From NCBI GenBank assembly GCA_021234155.1, contig JAJEKV010000066.1, forward strand, positions 5,926,800 to 5,990,799: a DNA stretch of 64,000 bases, given 5' to 3'. Below, piece by piece: positions 45,512 through 56,259 of this stretch (its first letter is position 1; the number at the start of each line of letters is the position of its first letter). The translations under genes were made by a program, and so were the position numbers. Under the pieces are notes generated by a model. The model saw only the letters and a list, made by a program, of their open reading frames with translations, had not been told where the DNA came from and made no database searches. This DNA comes from Isoetes taiwanensis. Taxonomy: Eukaryota; Streptophyta; Lycopodiopsida; Isoetales; Isoetaceae.

Positions 45512-46149
45512 ATCCTCAGCCCTTCTTTCTTTAAAAATGGCCCTTAGAACTTGTTGTTTTTTTATTGGTATTGTCCGTAGCATCAAGGCATTAACTTGAT
45601 TTTGTCTTTTCGAGTACAGATCGCGAATAGAAAGGACATGGTCAGGAGCCATGGACAGACCCGTTCATTGAAGAAAGAGGATGAGAAGAGGTTGGTAACA
45701 TGCACTGGACAAGCCAACGCATTCAGATTTCTATTCTCTTCAAGTTGCTCTCGTGGCTTGGAACACCTCGGACCTTGCTCCGCACGTTGTTTCCAGTAGG
45801 TGGTCTATATGCGAAGAAGATGTAATATTTGTGCCAGCCCGACCATCATGGTCTCTTCAACCACTATAAAATACAATGTAATAAAATTATATATGAATAA
45901 AAATTCAGGGCAGATTAGCACTTTGTTTACAGAGAGATAGCATTTTCATTGGTTTTAGCTGTTCTCTTTATCTTCTCGACTTACCAACTGAGAAAAGTAG
46001 ACCACGTAATTTTCCTTAACATTTTTTTTCACACAGGAAAAAAGGCATCTTCTAAAGCAATAATGCAATTTTAAAAGTTTCGCACGTCCTTTTTGTGTAA
46101 TATAACAGGGTTACAAAAAAAAGTGGGAATGGCATGTGACCCACTTTAA

Positions 46150-46458
46150 TTAAATGCGACAGACTTTCTTGAGGACAAGCTTCGCCCAGGAAATCCAAAT
46201 CTCAGCAGCAGCATCAACAGCCCTGAATCCCCCCATACACCAGCAGATTTTGATGAAGAGCTCGAGAAGGAGATCGAAAAAGTAGAAGAAATGGAGGAAG
46301 CGGATGAGGAGTGGCGGGAAGAATTGGAAGAAGCGAAGGAGCAGATAATCATGAATGCCCTTTCCTCCTCTGATGTTGATATTGCAGAAGCCATCCTTGA
46401 GGAGATGGCAGATGAAAGCGAAGAGGAAGAAGAGGAGGACGAGGAGGATGAGGGCTAA
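46150..46458 (+). pseudogene. acidic C-terminal ORF, interrupted ORF 3' part
   Basis: Open for 102 codons from the stop at 46,147. ATDFLEDKLRPGNPNL, a Ser/Pro stretch, then FDEELEKEIEKVEEMEEADE and MNALSSSDVDIAEAILEEMA, ending in an almost pure Glu/Asp run before TAA. The helical acidic part and the terminal acidic tail look like a nuclear or chromatin-type protein, but no family is recognised. It has no good ATG before residue 47, so it needs upstream coding sequence. The Cys/His-rich frame at 42,564 is the natural candidate, separated by the 3.4-kb TIR element. Confidence 0.45.
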
Positions 46459-46632
46459 GGATGAGTGTTTTTTTTTGTTATTTAGTTTTTACTTCATGAA
46501 AGCGAGCTGGGCATCTCCAAAAAAAGCCTCACCTTAAGATTTTGAATGGAGCTAGGCATCTCCTTAAACTGCCTTGAACTTTTTTTATCTTGAATGAAAG
46601 AGCTGGGCAACTCTAATTAAAGATCCTCCTTA

Positions 46633-46828
46633 TGTAATATATTTTTCTGATAATATAAAAACTTAATTTCTGTAATTTGTTTCTACTCTCACTTAAATGC
46701 TGTACTTTAATTTCTTCAACTTGCTTTAACTGTAATATATTTTTCTGATAATATAAAGACTTAATTTCTGTAATTTGTTTCTACTCTCACTTTAATGTTG
46801 TACTTTAATTTCTTCAACTTGCTTTAAC
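46633..46828 (+). repeat. 98-bp tandem duplication
   Basis: TGTAATATATTTTTCTGATA at 46,633 recurs at 46,731, with the following 78 bases nearly unchanged. It lies in the presumed 3' UTR of the acidic ORF, so a polyadenylation region may be duplicated. Confidence 0.9.
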
Positions 46829-47067
46829 TGTCACTTCTGCATTAATGCTAAAAAAGCCATTTTTCTTTTTCTTTTCTTCCAGAGTTCTGTTATTAGGCTG
46901 TGGCAGATTAAGGTAAGCAGTTTGGAGTTGTTGATCAAGGTAAGCCTGACATCTTTTTAACTTCTGATTTGTTAAACACATCCCAGACAGGTCTAAGTTC
47001 AGAAACTGTTTTGAATTCTTGCTCTTTCAATCTTAGTTTTGAGAGAGCTCAACCTTAGTTTTGAAAT

Positions 47068-47409
47068 CACGCCAGGCGCGAAATAAGTTTGTGCGCAAAA
47101 GGTTTAAATTGCAAATTAGTCCAATTCACGTCTGGCATGAATTACATACAATGACTAGTTTTTTTAATATTAATCTCTTACACAAAGAACTTCTACTAAT
47201 TCTATTAATGCATTCAAAGAGTTTGAACTTTAAATTAGTCCAATTCACGTCTGGCGTGAATTGGGTACAATGACTAGTCTTCTTAATACTAATCTCCTAC
47301 ACGCCAATCGCAAATTAGCAAATGGGCATAAAGTGCCTTCTATTAATTCTACTATTGCATTCAAAGAGTTTAAATTATAAATTATCACAATTCACGCCTG
47401 GCGTGAATT
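47068..47409. repeat. repeat units carrying ACGCCTGGCGT palindromes
   Basis: AATTCACGTCTGGCATGAAT is at 47,123, AATTCACGTCTGGCGTGAAT at 47,242 and AATTCACGCCTGGCGTGAAT at 47,389. The last has perfect 10-base arms around a single T. Each is preceded by a (G)TTTRAAYT...AAATTA block, giving units of about 119 and 147 bases. CACGCCAGGCGCG at 47,068 is a fourth, partial copy. Confidence 0.75.
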
Positions 47410-47528
47410 CACTAATGTACAGTTACTACTATTAATCTCTTAATCTCTAGTTTCCTTCCCGCTCAAATCTGCTTTTGTTGTCTATCTTTTTTTTTGCGTA
47501 GATCATTCATTATCTCTTCCGCTCAGTA

Positions 47529-48123
47529 ATGCTAGGACTCATGATCGAGAGGGTGGAGGAGGCGCCCCCACCTCCTACGCCTAGCGTAAACTCTAATCAC
47601 GCTGAGATTGAGCAGTTTGAACACACGCCTGGCGCATATTCAACTGAAGTTCCTCCTGTTCCAGAAGGACATTTTGTGCCAAGGCCTATACCAATCTTCC
47701 AGTTTCGTGAAGGTCTTGATATTTTTGCCATAATATGACCGTTCTTGGTGAGATGGGATGGCTCCAAGCATGGGTTTATTCAATGAGGAGTTATGTCGTG
47801 CTCTGGAGAGGCTTGAAATAGATAATGCTCAGCTGAGAATGAGAACTGTAGAGCTCGAAGCCAGTTTGGATAATAGCCCAATAGCTGCACCATCTAATTT
47901 GCCAGATTCTTATGTGCCAGCTTCTCTTGTTCCAACCTCTACTGTGCCATCTTTTCTTGTTTCTACTTCTGTTGTGCCAGCTTCTCTTGTGCCAGCAATT
48001 GATACTACTGATGTAAAGAAATGTAAAGAGTGTCTAATGTTTTGTAAACTCCTGAATGGTCTGGTCTGCAGGCCTTATAGTTTTGAAATTTTGAATGAAT
48101 GGTCTGGTCTGCAAGCGTATTAA
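47529..48123 (+). pseudogene. PT-rich coiled-coil ORF, one frame break
   Basis: The first frame (47,529-47,738) begins MLGLMIERVEEAPPPPTPSV and is Pro-rich. It ends at a stop after DIFAII. The second (47,758-48,123) begins MAPSMGLFNEELCRALERLE, has coiled-coil heptads to about residue 40, then short Val-Pro-Ala/Ser-Ser/Thr repeats (VPASLVPTSTVPSF) and CKECLMFC. A splice-like TTTTTTTTGCGTAG lies just before the first frame. The two frames are offset, so this is either a spliced gene or a decayed one. No family recognised. The palindrome motif seen upstream also occurs inside this coding region (47,576 and 47,625). Confidence 0.4.
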
Positions 48124-48198
48124 TTTTATACATATAACAGAATCAGCTTGAGCATCTTAGTATATGTACTCAATCTACTTCTTCTGATGCATCTTCCT

Positions 48199-48550
48199 CT
48201 ATTTCTTTCGAAAAAATGAAACTCTTACCTTTTTTTTTAACCATCGGCCATGCAACAAAGGTTCGATGCTTTCTCGATGTGCGGTTCCATCGATGCCTTC
48301 CGATAATGCTTTATCATTGAAATGGCAACTGATAACTAGGATCTTCACATGATCATTTCCCAGAGGAACTCCATGGCATACTGCTTCCAGATCGACTGAT
48401 TCTATCTTGCAATTCCCCATCCTCCTCTTCAAATTCGTCGTCAGCATATAACATTCCTCTCCAACGCCGTTCAATCTCGTAAGATTATATGATTAAATTG
48501 CAGCGGGCGATCCAGAAGAGTAGATGAACTTACATGAAGGCGCTCGACAT
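48199..48550 (-). CDS. candidate small spliced gene, minus strand (97 aa)
   Basis: ATG at 48,550-48,548 starts exon 1 (to 48,534), followed by the consensus donor GTAAGT. Exon 2 starts at 48,475 after ACGAG and runs to the stop at 48,199. The join keeps the frame and gives MSSAFILNGVGEECYMLTTN, then LKRRMGNC, DLEAVCHGVPLGNDHVKILV and ISCHFNDKALSEGIDGTAHR. The intron would be 58 bases, short for a plant, with a weak pyrimidine tract. A second donor-like GTAAGAG at about 48,231 suggests that another exon may follow. Composition looks coding, but no family is recognised. It is divergent to the plus-strand gene at 49,061. Confidence 0.4.
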
Positions 48551-48781
48551 CGTGCAGGCGCAGGCATCTTCCGAGTTCTTCCCAATTCTTCCGAGTTCTT
48601 CGAATGGCAAGAAAGACTGACGGCAAGATTAGGTGGCAGTTTCAAATTATCCATTAATTGTACTGCTTTTTTAACGGCTGAGTGAAATCTAATTTTGAAT
48701 TTCATAGTATGGCGATCGTTGAACCATTAACTGCTGGTCCAATCGCGTGTCATTCATGAGGTGCAATCGTAAGATTTCTAA

Positions 48782-48932
48782 CCGTCGATTTGAAGTCGAT
48801 CCGCAAAATTTAAATAACTGCTCGCATCTATCGAACCGTCGATCTAAAGTCGATCCGAATGAAACCCGTCGATCCAAAGTCGAATCGGCTAACCAAATCC
48901 GACCTTCGATTGCTTATAGAAATCTATATAAG
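48782..48932. promoter_or_regulatory. shared intergenic region: three CCGTCGAT elements and TATA box
   Basis: CCGTCGATTTGAAGTCGATC at 48,782, CCGTCGATCTAAAGTCGATC at 48,836 and CCGTCGATCCAAAGTCGAAT at 48,866. Each is two half-sites GTCGA about 10 bases apart. CTATATAAG at 48,924-48,932 is a good TATA box about 130 bases before the plus-strand ATG. The elements lie between two divergent candidate genes. The binding factor is unknown. Confidence 0.5.
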
Positions 48933-48972
48933 TTTTTGAATTTCATTTCTTGCTTTTTGATTGCAGACTTGC

Positions 48973-49057
48973 CCCGAGGCGCTCAAAAACTCAAGATCGT
49001 CGGGGCGCTCAAGAACTCAAGAACTCCGAGGCGCTCGAGGCACTCAAGATCGTCGCG
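48973..49057 (+). repeat. GGCGCTC minisatellite in presumed 5' leader
   Basis: Three units of 25-31 bases built on CCGAGGCGCTCAA...ACTCAAGATCGT, at 48,973, about 49,001 and 49,026. They end just before the ATG at 49,061. Confidence 0.7.
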
Positions 49058-49060
49058 AAA

Positions 49061-49680
49061 ATGCCGTCCAAAGGTCGTGTTGCTCCGAACTCTGGCCAAG
49101 CCACGAGAGAAGCCGCTCAATGTCAGTATTCTTCATCATTATGTGTGTCATTCGTTCATTGTTCGATTCTTTGTTCAGGTATTAGGGTTCTGTTCATTGA
49201 TCTGTTTATTGTACAGTGTTTGTTCTTTATTTTCTGTCAATAAATCTTCTGCCCGGCTGATCATATTATGTCCATCATTTCTCTGGCAGTGAGTCAAATC
49301 TGCCTTTGCATAATTGTCCTTCCTGTATTTAATTGTCCTGCCCATGATTAACTGTTCTGTCTATAATTTGTCTGGCAGTGAGTAAATTATATTGCCCGTG
49401 TTTAATTGGCTTGCATGTGAGTGGTTGTTCAACCTTTCCTTTTTTGTCCTACATGTGATTAGTCTGTCTGTAATTGGCGACTGTATGCCATTCTTTATAG
49501 TTTAGTCTGGTTGGAATGGTAGACCATTCGAAATCGCGCTAAGCGTGTATTGCATCCTCGTTTGCAGGGAAGAAGAGGCAAAACCGATTGATAATTGCTA
49601 CACCTCCTCCTAAGAAAGCAAGAGGCTCAGAAGATACTCCTGCGACCTCAAGCTCACAGAAGAAGGGAAAGCCTAACTAG
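49061..49680 (+). CDS. candidate small two-exon basic protein (57 aa)
   Basis: Exon 1 is 49,061-49,121 (MPSKGRVAPNSGQATREAAQ). A donor GTCAGT is at 49,122 and an acceptor TTTGCAG ends at 49,567. Exon 2 is 49,568-49,680 (WKKRQNRLIIATPPPKKARG, then SEDTPATSSSQKKGKPN and TAG). The join is in frame and the intron is 446 bases, normal for a plant. KKRQNR and PPPKKARG resemble nuclear localisation signals, so a nuclear role is inferred. A TATA box lies 130 bases upstream. After the stop the frame stays open (DAVPYVLSMDDSGS), so the ancestral protein may have been longer. Family unknown. Confidence 0.45.
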
Positions 49681-49763
49681 GATGCAGTACCCTATGTATT
49701 GTCGATGGATGATAGCGGATCTAATATCAGAGTAGACACAGATTCTCGATCCCGGAGGAGAAG

Positions 49764-49991
49764 ATGGATGACAGTGCGGAGTGGTATGTTGACATAGGCA
49801 AAACAAATGGTAAGGTGGATCTTGTGTTACACTCCAGGAAGAAAGAGACCGATCTCATGAAGAAACAAGGTATTCTTATCACTTATGAAGAGCAGGATGA
49901 CATATATTGTCAACTCCTAGTGGAGATTGTGAAGAACCACAAGAAAGATCTCGTCAAATTTACACATGCTACACAAGGCCTCCAAAAATGA
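49764..49991 (+). CDS. uncharacterised 75-codon ORF
   Basis: ATG at 49,764 opens MDDSAEWYVDIGKTNGKVDL, VLHSRKKETDLMKKQGILIT and YEEQDDIYCQLLVEIVKNHK, ending at a TGA. The composition is protein-like, alternating charged and hydrophobic residues. It lies just after the two-exon gene and may be its displaced C-terminal part (the upstream frame differs by a shift). No family recognised. Confidence 0.35.
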   Translation: MDDSAEWYVDIGKTNGKVDLVLHSRKKETDLMKKQGILITYEEQDDIYCQLLVEIVKNHKKDLVKFTHATQGLQK

Positions 49992-49999
49992 ACTGCCAC

Positions 50000-52290
50000 A
50001 TAAAAACAATATCAGATGTACTGAAAACCATGATAGATGTGGTTTTTTATGCATTAATTCATTCGATTGAAAAAAACCACATGCTACAGCGGTTTGTCAA
50101 AACTAATAGTGGTTTATAGCCTTGTTATTAATGTTAGTTACTAATGACATAATGGTTTGCTAAAACTAACTATAATTTATGAGATGATTTCAATATAAGC
50201 CTTGTATATGATAGCGATTTATTAAAACTAGCATCCGTTTATTAAACCTAGGAATAGTTTGTAAAACCCTTGAACGAATAATGGCATGTTTTGAAGGTTA
50301 ATTCAGTTTGTTCAAGGACCATGGATAATAGCAACATGTGCTTTTTTCGTTCATCTAATGGTTCATGTATGAGTATGAGCATTTGTATATGCCATCATGG
50401 TACATATGAGATGGCAAACATTTTGTGCCAAAACCTTGTTTTGGTATATCTGACAGGCAGTTGAACAACCTTTTAAACTATTCTCTTTCTTCTTATTCTC
50501 AAATGCCTCATAACAAATAATGTTGGACTTATGGCTCACACATATCTTATATAAGCCATTTTGTGTGTTAGGCCAAGATAATGATAACCACCACATCCAG
50601 CTTAATTGTTAAGAACTAAGACTACAAATTGCCTACCTAGTGTGACACAATAATTCTTTGTATGTGTAAAGGCACTCACCAAACATGTAATATAAGTTAC
50701 TTATAGATATAAAGAGTAGACTATCTATAGACTATATAGCAACTTTGCCTTTATGAATGTGAAATTGTTTTGAACAGTTACTGATGACACAGATAAACAA
50801 ATAAAGAAACATGCAATTTTATACAACTGTTAGAGGGATTACAATTAAGAAATAGTAATGGGACATTATATTGATGGAAGAAAGGATGTGAACAACGTTG
50901 TTTTTCATAGGATGGACATGAATCTAGGTAATTGAATATTCAAAGGCCTGAGCTATTGATAGTAAGAGATAGTGAAGAACTCAATGCGTAGTATTAACTG
51001 CATAATATTCAATTCTAGGCTGACTTGTGTATTATAATGTATACAAAATTTATCAGGGTGGCCAAGGCCACCAAAAACATTTCTCTTTATCCAATTTTGT
51101 GCAAGTTCAACAAGATGTGAATGTCAAGCTTAGTGGTGTCAATTCAAAACTTCCAAAAGTTAACCTAGTATCAAACTTCAAGTACAGAGGATTTTTTAGA
51201 ATACCTAGAAGTGCAACCACTGCCGCCGCCACGGGGATTTGTGTGAAGTTGAAACAGTGTCAAAGATAGATAGATAGCCAATACTTCTCTGGCTCTACTA
51301 GATGAACTTGACTTCATATTCCTCATGAAACTACTAAAAATCTGAAAGATTTCAAGTTGAACATGGTCTTAATGGATTGGCATGAGGCCATGAGGTTGTG
51401 AAATAGAACATGCTTCGATTCTCATTTGGACGAGCATCTAAATTGTTGCATAGGGATATAAGAACCCAATACCCTACCTTCTCAAAGCAACACAAAAGTA
51501 CCAAGATTCAATCAAAGTTTTGGAGACTTGTACTACTAGCGAATTAAACAATCAACACCACCAAGTCAGATGGGTGACCACAACGGCCAACCAACATGAC
51601 ACCACCAAGTCGAGTGGGCAACCAAGTAGCCCAGCCGAGCACATGAGGATCCAAGTCTAAAAGAGAAGATTTCTTGTGTCCAAACCTGGCCAAAAAGAAT
51701 GTGAATCAAACTGAAGCATAATAGAACTTCTGGAAGTTATAATTATGGCAGGAATATGATGGACATGATCCAAATGAATGTTAAAAGATTAAGTTCACAT
51801 TCTGCAAAAAGATTTATACAAACTGAACAGAATACAAAGATTGATTTGTCAGAATGACATGAGGCACTGGCTACAGGTATATTGAATTGAAATGCAGTGA
51901 ATTTTATTGTCAAAGCAGAGGAGTTTTCAATTGAAGGGAAGATCTAAATGTTTAGTAAAGAATTCTCATAAAGCTGCACATGATAACTATGCTTGATCTA
52001 TTAATCAAGAAAAATGTTAGCAGAGAGGCTTCCCGAGAAAAAGGATTTAAAGGCATTTCTTTATTTTCTCCTTGTGCTTACATTGAACAAAGTTTTTACT
52101 GCCCATGAAAAAATCTTCCTCCCGAGGTGGAGTTTTCTGAGAATGGAGTTTTCTGAGAACGTGATCCAAGAGTAGCCATGGCTGCCCACCATAGCCAAAA
52201 GGGAAATTACGGATTGTGATTCTACTTGGTATTAAGATATTCTACCGGGCAGCATATTTTGGATGGTGATTAAGTCTGGGGGGATATTCC
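50000..52290. other. unassigned AT-rich stretch
   Basis: No gene supported. An 80-codon plus-strand frame at 51,027-51,269 has no motif. CACCACCAAGTC recurs at about 51,557 and 51,602 (ACACCACCAAGTCAGA and ACACCACCAAGTCGAG), a small local repeat. Confidence 0.25.
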
Positions 52291-52294
52291 AAAT

Positions 52295-53723
52295 GGTGAT
52301 TCCGGAAAGATGGACGGCAGACGGCACCATTTGGCCGCCTAGGGCTCTGCCCTGGGCCGGCCGTTTATGTTCATACGCCCCAGGCTGCCCATCGGCATCT
52401 GTGAAAGGCGGTAAACTAATTTCCGTGGGTTGATGCAGATCCTGCGCTGGTTCTTTGTTGTTTTTCTGGATGGAGAAGGGATTGGCTTGGGGCAAGGACT
52501 TTCATTTGTGGCCAGGCGAAGGGACTTCTTCTGCTTTGATTCACAGGCAAGGATCCATGGCTTTCACCCAGGTGATCCATATTTAAATCTTTCGAAATAT
52601 AATCTGGCAGAAAAGTTCTTTCCTTTTTTCCATTTCTTACTGGCAGAAGTGCATAGAGCAGGTAGATGGAAGCAGCAGGGTTTGTTTCTTTCTGTAGCCA
52701 TGGCAGTGTGATTAGTCAGTTTTTGAAAATTATGGCGGAATGTTGTGTCTTATTACAGTTGATAATTTAAGACTGGGCTTTGAGAGTAGTCTGGTGGGTT
52801 GGGCTTGTTCTAAGCCTAACTAGTTTCAGGATAACTGTTTGAGCCTCATTAACCTTCTGCTATTATCTAGATTGTTGATTGGTTAGGCTGCTTGGAGACA
52901 GAGAATCAGATTCATTAAAGAAGGTGACAGCTTCAGGAATAGTGTGGCAGCCTATTCCATTTATTATTGCTTTCTCTTTAATGTTCTATGTATATATGGG
53001 AATTTCCATGTGTCTTTGTAGACGTGGTCAGGTAAATTGGATTAAAAATCTTGAAATTCAAGTTTCGGGAGATCTTGGATTTCACTTTCTGATGAAGGGT
53101 TATATGGACTGCTAGTTCTTGAATCTTTGCCCGTATGGAAGCATGATGACCTAGAGATTTCTCCAACAATGCACCATCTTTTGGATCATCTTCTAGGGCT
53201 GGGCTGAGGTCTAGTTGGATTTTAATGGATTCAGAAGCATGGGGAGCTAGGAGCTCTGCTACCTCTACAATGGGAATGCGTTCTCTTCAGGCATAAGGTT
53301 TGGGCAATTACTTGTCTATATGTCCTTCTTTTCTATTCAGGTTTTGGTCCAATTTATCCTACTAGTCTACAAAGGATACTGGGAATTATTACTTGCGCTT
53401 AATCCAAATCTGGCCAGTAAGGGCAACAGAAGCTGTTGCAATTGAGCAAGTAAGTGGATTAGTGGTGGAAATTTATGGAGAAGATCCTATAGTATTTGGT
53501 TCAGCAGAAGAAGGTTGCTCCCTATAGTAAGTTGATCCAAAGAAGATGTTGAACAACTCCATGATGAGTACTCTACTTTCTCATTTACTATATATTCTGA
53601 GAACAGTTTCTTATCTTTTTCCCTGAATCTTCAGGGTTTTTTGTGCTGTAAAGTTATATCATATGAATACATAAACTGCCTTGTCTTCAAAAAAAAAAAA
53701 AAAAAAAAAAAAAGGTGATTCCG
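52295..53723 (+). mobile_element. poly(A)-tailed retroposed segment with 10-bp duplication
   Basis: GGTGATTCCG at 52,295-52,304 recurs at 53,714-53,723, directly after a run of 25 A (53,689-53,713). The 1.38-kb body starts GAAAGATGGACGGCAG, is GC-rich at its 5' end and AT-rich at its 3' end, as in plant L1 leaders or a retroposed transcript. It has no reverse transcriptase motif and no long ORF. ATATTTTGGATGGTGATT also flanks both sides, but that is part of a local repeat in the target. Candidates are a processed pseudogene of a non-coding or decayed transcript, or a SINE-like or L1-derived non-autonomous element. Confidence 0.65.
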
Positions 53724-54049
53724 TCAGGCAGAATATTTTGGATGGTGATTCTGCTTGGCGGGATATCCGGGTGATTCCATCATCGAAATAAAACATGGTG
53801 TAATTCTTTCCGAAGGCATGTGACAGTTTTGATTCCACCGGAAGGTCTATTGGACAGTACCTGACAGTGTCTCGAAAGGGGGTCTTCAGAATGGATCCTG
53901 TTCGGTATAGCTATTTTCCTGTGCAAAATAATGTTTAAAACCCAATAAAACCATTGAATAAGCCCTAAATTGCTGCATGCGGATTGTCCGTTAGATTAAA
54001 CCCTAACATCAAAATCTGATGGTGGCAAAAATTTGCTCTGCCCTAAATG

Positions 54050-54800
54050 TGATCCGAAAAGGGCTCCTTAATCTCGGATTTGCAAGCTTGAGGCAATGGC
54101 GCTTCGTTCTTCCCCGAGTACACCAATTGCTGCCGTTGTTACATCTCTCCTGCATTTTTTCTACCAAAAGCTCTTTATCGCTAAATCATCTTGAGGCCTG
54201 TTAGCTCCCTCTCTTCCATCTGCACCACTAGCAGCAGGGCCATTTTGGCCACTCGAGGTTTCAGCATCATTCACTCCACTCCACTACAGGTTTCAACATC
54301 ATGCTTCAGGTATAAGTCTCTGATCTTTTTTCATTCCGTTCTTTAGAAGCTATTTTCGGATGGGACTTGCAGATAAAATTCTAATCTTTGAGGCGTTTGT
54401 TTGTCATGCAAAACATAAAGATCCGAAAGCAGAAGATCTCTTCAAGCTGTGTGCACACGGTAAATGTCGAATGCAAAGGTAAGGCCAGAAAGGTAAGATC
54501 AGACTTTGCAAAAATCCTCTTGGATTTTTTGTACAGTTTTATGCATAAAATAATTTTGACTATTTATCTGTGTTCTGATTTGGTCTGCGACGGTAGGATC
54601 CATTAGATTGACTGGAGGCAGTGATAAACTTTATTTGTTTAACATGCTCTGGGTGAACTGAAAATAGCTCCTCAAACCCAGATTTGCAAGCTTGAATTGA
54701 TGGTGGTAAACATGAAATGTAAAGTAAGATCAGACTCTTGTTTGGATTTCTTGTACTCCATAGTTCTGATGCAAAATAGATTCTTTATGCCCCATATTTT
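54050..54800 (+). repeat. degenerate local duplication
   Basis: GATTTGCAAGCTTGA occurs at about 54,077 and 54,680, and GTAAGATCAGACT at about 54,493 and 54,724. Each of the latter is followed by TGGATTT and TTGTAC-like blocks. GGGGCTAGCAAA and GGGGGCTAGCAAA recur at about 54,912 and 55,180. No gene is supported in the short frames. Confidence 0.45.
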
Positions 54801-55699
54801 TTATATAAATGTGTCTATATATTTGTTTTGCAGTTTTAATTTCTGTAAACAGAGTGAACGAATTAGGCATGCAACCACTTTGTCTGTCTGTGCATAAATG
54901 TTCACACTGAATGGGGCTAGCAAAAGAGCTGGACTTCTGAAAATAATAGAACCAAAAATATTTCTCGAAGAATAGACCTTGCTGACGATGTCAGATGCTT
55001 GTTTTCTTTTTGTTTTGCTGAATATGTCCCCGTGTCCTGACTGTATGCAGACTAATTGGCTAAAACAAATTCACGTTTCCAATCTATATGTGATTTTTAT
55101 AGATTAGATAATTTTGAAGGAGACACATTGCTTGTTTCTGCTTGCAGATGCTGGAACTGTCTTCATTCAAATTGAATGATGGGGGCTAGCAAACCTATGA
55201 AATCTTTTTTCTAAACAATTAATAAACGTTTTTGATGGGGGCCAGCCAAAGTGCTGGTCCTCCCAAAAAATTCAAAAAGAAATATACTATATTCTTAACT
55301 GGAAGAACATAGAATGATGAACCCAAGTTATTTTAATGCATACCCTATTGGCCTAAACGGATTTTTCACTAAACTAATATCATGACTGATTTGTTTTAAC
55401 ACTAGAGATACAAAGCCATCTCTTTTGATGAGAACCTTGTTTATTAATTTGAAAATGAACTTGAATATTTTATTTCAAAAAGAAACAACAGCTTGAATGA
55501 CAATACGTTGATGATTTTAATGGGCAACACCATGACTTTCAATGCAAGATATTTTAAAAATACAAAGCCATATTTGATGCAAAACTTGTTTCATTCTTGG
55601 TAATAAACTTGAGTCCTTTATTTCAAAAAGAAACAATGGCGCTTATGACAATACAACGATGACTCTTTTTCCAAGTATTATGGGTTAGGTTTGTGAGGT

Positions 55700-56250
55700 T
55701 GAGTCCCAGCCGTGGATCTGGAGCATATTCTAAATATGATGCCAGATCAGTGGCCAGCATCTTTTTGGAGAAAAAATGTCCTGCCATTTCCTAAGGTCTC
55801 CATCGAACTCATGGTGACCCAAGAAAAAAGGTCCGCAGACCATGCATATGCTGGATAGGTCGGAATCGCCCCTCCCCTGTGCCGCAATGGTGACAACCAG
55901 CAGGCATCCATCTGCTCCTGATCCATCAACAGCAGCAGCTCCAGGCCCAAGATTTCTGTGAGATACAAGAAAACAACAAATCCCCCTGAAGCAGACCTAT
56001 ATCGCAGGGTTTCCACGCTGCCGCTGAGGCAGATCCGCCTTCACGTCAGGCTTATTTGTGTAATTTTCTGGGCGCGGCATGTACGACCTACAGTAGAGAT
56101 CCTGCTATAACAGGGCCCTTGCTCTGTTCGAACCTGTTAGAAACGATGGCTGCCGCTGCTCTGCTCCGCCGCACCTGCAAAAATAGAGAACCCATGCTGG
56201 AAAAAGAAACTGGCCTGAAACGCTATCCACGCCCTACAATTTAGGATGAA
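55700..56250. other. GC-richer island without recognised gene
   Basis: A local rise in GC. The plus-strand frame from 56,143 reads MAAAALLRRTCKNREP, like the start of an organelle-targeted protein, but it ends after about 33 codons. The minus-strand 89-codon frame (56,016-55,747) has no motif. It may be the first exon of a lost gene. Confidence 0.25.
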
Positions 56251-56259
56251 AATTTGCCA

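Larger units (their letters stand above)
42733..46154. mobile_element. 3.4-kb TIR element in a palindromic target
   Basis: TTTAATTAAA at 42,733-42,742 and 46,145-46,154 flanks inverted ends GTGGGTCA (42,743-42,750) and TGACCCAC (46,137-46,144). Outer bases extend the symmetry to CATTTAATTAAAGTGGGTCA at both ends. GGGTCACATGC is repeated just inside each end. Because the target is palindromic, the true duplication length (4 to 10 bp) is ambiguous; TTAA would suggest piggyBac-like, 9-10 bp Mutator-like. No transposase was recognised inside; the 129-codon minus-strand frame 43,809-43,420 is unassigned. The interior includes a purine tract and CTCGACT hairpins. Confidence 0.65.

Noticed and set aside
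54019-54204. 61-codon ORF with basic, organelle-targeting-like start
   Set aside because: It lies in a locally duplicated region and ends quickly; no second exon was recognised.
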